DNA of 64,000 bases from Aminomonas paucivorans DSM 12260 (GTDB lineage Bacteria; Synergistota; Synergistia; Synergistales; Synergistaceae). Shown one piece after another: positions 59,554 through 64,000 of this stretch. The stretch lies in contig NZ_CM001022.1 of NCBI RefSeq assembly GCF_000165795.1, positions 1,831,812-1,895,811 of the forward strand. The letters are read 5' to 3'. The notes beneath the pieces were generated by a model. It was not told the origin of the DNA. It did no database searches and was given only the letters and a program-made list of their open reading frames with translations. Position 1 is the stretch's first letter. Every line of letters begins with the position of its first letter. Both the position numbers and the translations under genes were made by a program.

Positions 59554-60533
59554 GCCGCCGATTCCCGAGGGGCCCGGCGGGGCAGTTCCGGAAGGGTCGC
59601 CGTTTCCTCGAGGGGACGGACCTCCACCCGCGCCAGGGGGAAACGGGGAGCCAGCAGGGCAGCGAGCACCCGTTCCAGGGGTTCCCCCAGGAGGGAGGGG
59701 TCCAGGGAGGGACAGGATTTCCAGCTCTCCGGGGAAAGGCGCCCCGGTTCGGGGAGGACGAAGCGGCCGTAGCCGCGAGCGGCGGCGGCCAACAGATCCG
59801 CCGCCAGGCCCTCCAGATCCGGGGCTAGGGAAACCCGCAGGGGCTGGTGGAAACGCCGAGACAAGACCTCTCCCCCCTCCTCTTGCACCAGTTCCCGGTA
59901 CTCCCAGGGAACCAGGGGGCGGCAGACACGCAGCTCCGAGGCGAAGTCCGCCAGAGTGGGGAAGACCACGTCCGCCCAAGGCTCCCAGGCGGGGTCGTTC
60001 CTCTGCACCAGCACGGCCCTCATCCCCGCCCGTCGCGCCCCCACCAGGTCGTAGAGAAAATCCCCCACGAAGGCGCAGGCCCGAGGCTCCACCTCCAGGG
60101 ACGACGCGGCGTGCCAGAGCACTCGGGGGTCCGGCTTCGGGGCGTCTCCGTCCTCTCGGGTCAGGGTGACCGGGGGCAGGGGGATGGACAGACGCCGGGC
60201 GGCCTCGTCGATGGCCTCCCGACAGTTCCGGGACACCACCGCCCAGGGGGTCCCGGTTTCCCGAAGCCAGGTAAGCAGCTCCTGGACCCCCGGGATGGGC
60301 TCCGCGGCCCGGGCTCCCCGGATCTCCAGATCCCGCAGGGCCTCCATGAGAGCGGCACGCCTTTCCGGATCCAGGGTGTGGGCTTCCTCCAGAAGCATGG
60401 CCCGTCTGCCGTCGTAGAAGCGACGGCGGATTTCGGTGAAGTCGAGGTGGGTTTCCGCGAGGACCCCGTCCCAATCCAGAAGCAGGGCGCGAACTCGGGA
60501 AGGGTGCCAGAAGGGGGAAAGCGATTCCGTCAT
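59550..60533 (-). CDS. HAD-family hydrolase with C-terminal extension
   Basis: A 327-residue protein. The HAD core has motif I LLLDWDGVLAET (near residue 18), VVSRNCREAID and the acidic motif FVGDFLYDLVGARRAG. After about residue 220 follows a region (PLVPWEYRELVQEEGG) that is not part of the HAD domain and that I do not recognise. It is cytoplasmic and probably a small-molecule phosphatase. It leads a three-gene unit with rarA and the sensor, just after the 6S RNA gene. Confidence 0.82.
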   Translation of the reverse strand: MTESLSPFWHPSRVRALLLDWDGVLAETHLDFTEIRRRFYDGRRAMLLEEAHTLDPERRAALMEALRDLEIRGARAAEPIPGVQELLTWLRETGTPWAVVSRNCREAIDEAARRLSIPLPPVTLTREDGDAPKPDPRVLWHAASSLEVEPRACAFVGDFLYDLVGARRAGMRAVLVQRNDPAWEPWADVVFPTLADFASELRVCRPLVPWEYRELVQEEGGEVLSRRFHQPLRVSLAPDLEGLAADLLAAAARGYGRFVLPEPGRLSPESWKSCPSLDPSLLGEPLERVLAALLAPRFPLARVEVRPLEETATLPELPRRAPRESAA

Positions 60534-60547
60534 GGGAACACCTCAAA

Positions 60548-60729
60548 GGTAAACCCCACAGTGCCGTGATGGGAAGGCCTTGACCCGCTCCTTAGCAAGG
60601 ATGGAAGCCCCCCGAACCTTGGCCTTGGACGACCCGTGGGCCGTTTCTGCCGGAACGGAGCGGACCTCCGCGGGCTTGAGTGTTGGCTCAAGACACAGTC
60701 CCTTGTCCACGAACACCGCAGGGTTTATT
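60548..60729 (-). ncRNA. ssrS: 6S RNA
   Basis: A 182-base RNA on the minus strand. Its ends pair: CCCTGCGGTG near the 5' end with CACTGTGGGG near the 3' end (10 bp). The 5' side continues with TTCGTGGACAAGGGACTG and TTGAGCC, which match conserved 6S RNA features, and the middle can form a large internal bubble. It has a strong promoter (TTGCAA/TATAAT) just upstream. 6S RNA binds the sigma-70 holoenzyme in stationary phase. It fills most of the 268-bp gap 60534-60801 before the HAD-rarA genes. Confidence 0.85.
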
Positions 60730-60735
60730 TAACAT

Positions 60736-60763
60736 ATTATAGTCCGTCCCGATGGATTTGCAA
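60736..60763 (-). promoter_or_regulatory. 6S RNA promoter
   Basis: On the minus strand TTGCAA (plus 60758-60763) and the consensus TATAAT (plus 60736-60741) are 16 bases apart, placing the start near 60729. Confidence 0.8.
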
Positions 60764-60801
60764 GAAAACGGGGCGGGGCCCCGCTTCCCGCCGGTACGGG
60801 C

Positions 60802-61173
60802 TCACTCGGGGCGATGGACCACCAGGTCTCGGACCACCCTTCCCCCCAGCAGGTGTTCCTCGATGATCCGAGGCACGTCCCCCGGGGTGACCCTTCCGTA
60901 GGTGACCCGCTCCTCTCCCGGGCGGACCACGTCCAGAAGCGGCTCGTTCTGGCACATGCCCGCACACCCCGTGGTCTCCACCGCTACGTCATGGATGTTC
61001 CGCCTCTGGAGTTCCTCCAGCACCGCCTGCATCACCCCTCGGCCCCCTGCGGCGATGCCGCAGGTCCCCAGGCCCACGATGACGCGGCACTTGTCCTTCC
61101 CGCAGGCGTCGGGGGCAAAACGGATCCTTTCCTGAACGCTGCGCAGGTCCTCCTGTTCGCTTTGCGTCGTCAC
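60802..61173 (-). CDS. Thioredoxin-like [2Fe-2S] ferredoxin protein (HndB/NuoE-tail type)
   Basis: A 123-residue protein with four Cys in the [2Fe-2S] thioredoxin-like pattern: LGTCGIAAGG, then TTGCAGMCQNEPLLDV. An N-terminal DACGKDKCRV adds two more Cys. Such proteins occur as small subunits of NADP-reducing or electron-bifurcating hydrogenases. The GTG at 61173 follows GGGAGGTG. The HATPase gene upstream is a usual partner. No hydrogenase catalytic subunit gene is in the window. Confidence 0.87.
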   Translation of the reverse strand: MTTQSEQEDLRSVQERIRFAPDACGKDKCRVIVGLGTCGIAAGGRGVMQAVLEELQRRNIHDVAVETTGCAGMCQNEPLLDVVRPGEERVTYGRVTPGDVPRIIEEHLLGGRVVRDLVVHRPE

Positions 61174-61331
61174 GATTGAGGCACCTCCCGAATCGTCGGC
61201 CCCCGCGACAGGGCGGCAGGGGCCCCCTTCTTCCCAGGGCGGAGGCCACGCCCACCAGGACTCCGGGCGCCTTCGCCACCGGCAAGCCTAACAAGAAGCG
61301 CCCCCCCGGGCAAGCCGGGGAGGGAGAAAAC

Positions 61332-61880
61332 CTATTCCCCCAGGGCCTCCAGCCCTTCCCGGGCGGCATCCCGGATCCAGAGCCCCACGTCGGGGGTCCG
61401 GAAGAGTTCCGGGTCCTCCAGCACCTCCAGGAGTTCCCGGGAGTCCAGGAGGTACTCCCGGTCGTCCACCCGATGCCGGTAGACCCAGCGGATCTCCGGG
61501 TGCCCCATGAGCAGGGTCATGAGGGTGGCGGGCAGGTCCCCCAGGGGGGGGCGATCCACGTGGTCCAGTCGGAAGGTGGCCTCCAGGCGGGTTCCCTTCC
61601 CCGGGACGGACTCCAGCACCAGTCCTCCCTCGCAGGCCTCCGCGGACTGCCGGAGAAAGGGAAGCCCCAACCCCACCCGTCGGGTGGTGCGGGTAGTGTA
61701 GAAGGGGTCCGTCACCTGCCGAAGCACCCGCTCCTCCATGCCGCAGCCGTCGTCCTGCACCTCCAGACGCAGGCGGTTGTCCCTCCGATTTTCCTCCACC
61801 TGGAGCGTGACGTTGCGGGCTCCCGCGTTGACGCTGTTCTCGGCGATGTCCAACACATGGTGGGACAGATCCTCCAGCAT
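61332..61880 (-). CDS. Histidine kinase-like ATPase (anti-sigma type)
   Basis: A 182-residue protein. HHVLDIAENSVNAGA is the N box, QDDGCGM the G1 box, DPFYTTR the F box and GLGLPFL the G2 box. There is no histidine phospho-acceptor domain and no membrane helix. Such ATPases are found in hydrogenase gene groups next to [2Fe-2S] proteins. A C-terminal part of about 70 residues (WVYRHRVDDREYLLDSREL) has no known fold to me. The ATG at 61880 was chosen because of an upstream GGGGGG; an ATG at 61916 is possible. A 158-bp gap follows before the ferredoxin gene. Confidence 0.82.
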   Translation of the reverse strand: MLEDLSHHVLDIAENSVNAGARNVTLQVEENRRDNRLRLEVQDDGCGMEERVLRQVTDPFYTTRTTRRVGLGLPFLRQSAEACEGGLVLESVPGKGTRLEATFRLDHVDRPPLGDLPATLMTLLMGHPEIRWVYRHRVDDREYLLDSRELLEVLEDPELFRTPDVGLWIRDAAREGLEALGE

Positions 61881-62016
61881 GGGCTTCCCCCCTTGCGGCT
61901 TCCCCTTCAGCATAGCAGTCCCTGCCCAAAAGGTCACAGAGCCGTTACGCGGCAGAACGGCACATCGTCCTTTACGCGATATAATGGAACCGCTGCGGAC
62001 GGGAGGTGGAACCATC

Positions 62017-64000
62017 TTGAGAGGGATCTGCATCCACGCCCATTTCTACCAACCCCCCAGGGAGGACCCCTGGCTGGACGACGTGCTCCTGGACCCCAGC
62101 GCCGCGCCCGCCCACGACTGGAACCGGCGCATCGACGAGGAATGCTACCGCCCCAACCGGGCCGCCCGCCTGGTGGACGGGGAAGGGCGCATCGTCCTCA
62201 TCGTGAACAACTACCGCCACCTGAGCTTCAACGTGGGACCCACCCTGCACCGGTGGATCGTGCGCCACGACCCCACCCTGAACCACCACCTCATCGAGGC
62301 GGATCGTTTCTCCCTGGAAGCCACCGGGGCGGGAAACGCGGTGGCCCAGGCTTACAACCACATGATCCTCCCCCTGTCCACGGGACGGGACAAGCACACC
62401 CAGATCCGCTGGGGCATGGCGGACTTCCGGTCCCGCTTCGGGCGGGACCCGGGAGGCATGTGGCTGCCCGAGACCGCCGTGGACACCCCCACCCTGGAGG
62501 CACTGGCCCAAAACGGCATCCGCTTCACCATCCTGGCCCCTTCCCAGTGCGCCGCCGTGTGCCCCCCCGGGGGGACCTGGAGCCCCACACCCGGGGGACA
62601 GGGCCTGGACGTCACCCGTCCCTACCGGGTCGTCCTCCCCTCGGGGCGGAGCCTGACCCTGGTGTTCTACCAGGGGGACATTGCCCAGCAGATCGCCTTC
62701 GGGGGACTGCTGGACAACGGAGACCGATTCGCGGAACACCTGATCCGTTCCACCCCCGGGGAGGACGGGCCTCGGCTGCTGGTGGTGGCCACGGACGGGG
62801 AAACCTACGGGCACCACCACTCCTTCGGGGAGATGGCCCTGGCCCGGGCTTTCCAGCGTCTCTCGGAACAGCGGGAGGTCCTGGTGACCAACGTGGACGC
62901 CTTCCTCCGCCAGCACCCCGCCACCTGGGAATGCCGCATCGCGGAGAACACCTCCTGGTCCTGCGCCCACGGAGTGGAGCGGTGGCGCAGCGACTGCGGC
63001 TGCCACACCGGGGGCGAGCCGGGGTGGCACCAGGCATGGAGGGGCCCCCTTCGGGACGCCCTGGACCGCCTGCGCGACCGGATCGACGAGCTCTACGAGG
63101 AACGGGTGGGGGCCTACTGCGATGCCCCCTGGGCGCTTCGGGACCAGGCGGTGGAGCTGTACCTGGACAGCCCCAAGAACCTGGGAGCCCCGAAGGCGAC
63201 GCGGGAAGGGTTTCTGGCTCGGCATTGTCCCGGCTTGGACCCCGAAGCCTCCCGCCTCGTCCTGACCTTCCTGGAGGCCCAGAAGCTCCGCCTGTTCATG
63301 TACACCTCCTGCGGCTGGTTCTTCAACGACGTGGCGGGACTGGAGACCCAGCAGATCCTGGGCTACGCCCTGAGGGCGGCGGAACAGGTCCGCTCCGTGA
63401 CGGGGGTGGACCTGGAACCCCCGCTCCTCCGGGACCTGGAGGAGGCCCGGGGCAACTGCCCCGACCTGCCCAACGGCCGGGCGGTGCTGGAGCGCAAGAT
63501 GCTTCCCCGAAGGCGCTCCCTGGAGGATCTGGCGGCCACGGCGGCCCTCCTGGACACCTCCGGGGCCTACTACGCCTTCTTCGTCCGCAGCGCCACCCGA
63601 ACCCTCCCCTCCGGAGACCTGGCCCTGCGGGTTTCGGATCTGGAGATCACCGATGCCCGCACCGGCGCCTCCTGGTCCGGATCGGCGGCGGTGCTCTCCT
63701 CCGGGGGCATCGACGACGTGTGCCGTCTGAGCCCCGCTCCCTTGGGGGACGAGGAGACCCTGCGCCGGGGCTTCTACCGCAAGGACCTCATCTCCCTGGG
63801 GAGCTTCCTGGAGGAGCACTTCCCCCTGGGGCCCTGGCACCTGGACGTCCTGGCGCCGGACGACCGGCTCATGGTGGCGGGAGAACGCACCCGCCATGCG
63901 GAACTGCGGCACATGGACACGGCCCAGGACATCCTGACGGCCAACTGGCGACTGCTGGTGCAGCTCCACGACATCGGCACCCCGCCCCCGGCCTTCCTGG
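62017..64000 (+). CDS. GH57/DUF3536-type glycoside hydrolase-like protein (runs off the window)
   Basis: A 661-residue partial protein from the TTG at 62017 (GGGAGGTGG upstream). The N-terminal GH57-like domain starts RGICIHAHFYQPPREDPWLD, then MWLPETAVDTPTLEALAQN with a catalytic-type Glu, and VVATDGETYGHHHSFGEM with a catalytic-type Asp. The downstream region (WFFNDVAGLETQQIL and beyond) resembles DUF3536. These proteins act on alpha-glucans. The C-terminus is outside the window. A TATAAT lies at 61980 before it. Confidence 0.85.
   Translation, partial: MRGICIHAHFYQPPREDPWLDDVLLDPSAAPAHDWNRRIDEECYRPNRAARLVDGEGRIVLIVNNYRHLSFNVGPTLHRWIVRHDPTLNHHLIEADRFSLEATGAGNAVAQAYNHMILPLSTGRDKHTQIRWGMADFRSRFGRDPGGMWLPETAVDTPTLEALAQNGIRFTILAPSQCAAVCPPGGTWSPTPGGQGLDVTRPYRVVLPSGRSLTLVFYQGDIAQQIAFGGLLDNGDRFAEHLIRSTPGEDGPRLLVVATDGETYGHHHSFGEMALARAFQRLSEQREVLVTNVDAFLRQHPATWECRIAENTSWSCAHGVERWRSDCGCHTGGEPGWHQAWRGPLRDALDRLRDRIDELYEERVGAYCDAPWALRDQAVELYLDSPKNLGAPKATREGFLARHCPGLDPEASRLVLTFLEAQKLRLFMYTSCGWFFNDVAGLETQQILGYALRAAEQVRSVTGVDLEPPLLRDLEEARGNCPDLPNGRAVLERKMLPRRRSLEDLAATAALLDTSGAYYAFFVRSATRTLPSGDLALRVSDLEITDARTGASWSGSAAVLSSGGIDDVCRLSPAPLGDEETLRRGFYRKDLISLGSFLEEHFPLGPWHLDVLAPDDRLMVAGERTRHAELRHMDTAQDILTANWRLLVQLHDIGTPPPAFL

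Noticed and set aside
61972-63969. 665-codon open frame on the minus strand
   Set aside because: Antisense to the GH57/DUF3536 gene; composition rich in Gly, Val and Pro with no recognisable motif.
1-64000. CRISPR arrays, insertion sequences or prophage genes
   Set aside because: No regularly spaced repeats, transposase, integrase or phage structural proteins were recognised.

Overview
The window is very GC-rich DNA, densely coded on both strands, and looks like the chromosome of an anaerobic, amino-acid-using Gram-negative bacterium. Gene content suggests a Synergistota relative of the Aminomonas/Thermanaerovibrio type: BMP-type nucleoside uptake, several M20 amidohydrolases/peptidases, GH57/DUF3536 protein, thioredoxin-like [2Fe-2S] protein, B12 genes. 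This assignment is inference from gene content; no rRNA or marker phylogeny is available here. I saw no insertion sequence, prophage or CRISPR array.

Layout. 1-7 kb: the edge of a periplasmic-binding sensor protein, an adenine phosphoribosyltransferase-like protein with a purine/xanthine permease, an unknown membrane protein behind a terminator-like leader, a YibE/F membrane protein and an alkaline phosphatase. 7-18 kb: a nucleoside scavenging unit on the minus strand (LacI-type regulator, BMP binding protein, ABC ATPase, two permeases, nucleoside hydrolase, M20 peptidase, GATase1-like protein, then a second M20 amidohydrolase) with a divergent ribokinase; a 32-bp perfect palindrome lies between regulator and kinase. 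18-24.6 kb: two MATE exporters flanking an iron-type alcohol dehydrogenase, then tex.

24.6-40.1 kb is an aromatic amino acid supercluster. On the minus strand aroF-tyrA-aroA-aroE-aroC-aroK/aroB(fused)-aroQ are joined by overlapping start and stop codons; together they encode all seven steps to chorismate plus prephenate dehydrogenase. On the plus strand pheA is followed by trpEGDCFBA. Both operons appear to be controlled by attenuation: trp has a 20-residue leader peptide with three consecutive Trp codons and an intrinsic terminator, and the aro operon has a 50-residue leader ORF with a run of Phe, Tyr and Trp codons, also followed by a terminator. The aroK-aroB fusion has an apparent one-base insertion in a G run.

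40-50 kb: FtsH, a small conserved protein, a ribosomal-protection/EF-G-like GTPase, a zinc-finger/HTH/DUF2087 regulator beside a possible methyltransferase-like protein with its own palindrome, an ornithine cyclodeaminase-like protein, a DJ-1/PfpI protein, small proteins, and a membrane protein with a metalloprotease-type HEFTH motif. 50.7-54 kb: tRNA-Leu(CAA) and cobalamin genes (cbiB, cobD-like aminotransferase, a Cys-rich DUF2703-type protein, PduO-type adenosyltransferase). 54-60.5 kb: a GntR regulator with a palindrome on its -10 box, a DMT exporter, a DUF218 protein, a degenerate hybrid sensor, RarA and a HAD phosphatase. 60.5-64 kb: a 6S RNA gene with its own promoter, a thioredoxin-like [2Fe-2S] protein and a histidine-kinase-type ATPase (a pair normally found with electron-bifurcating hydrogenases), and the start of a GH57/DUF3536 protein running off the window.
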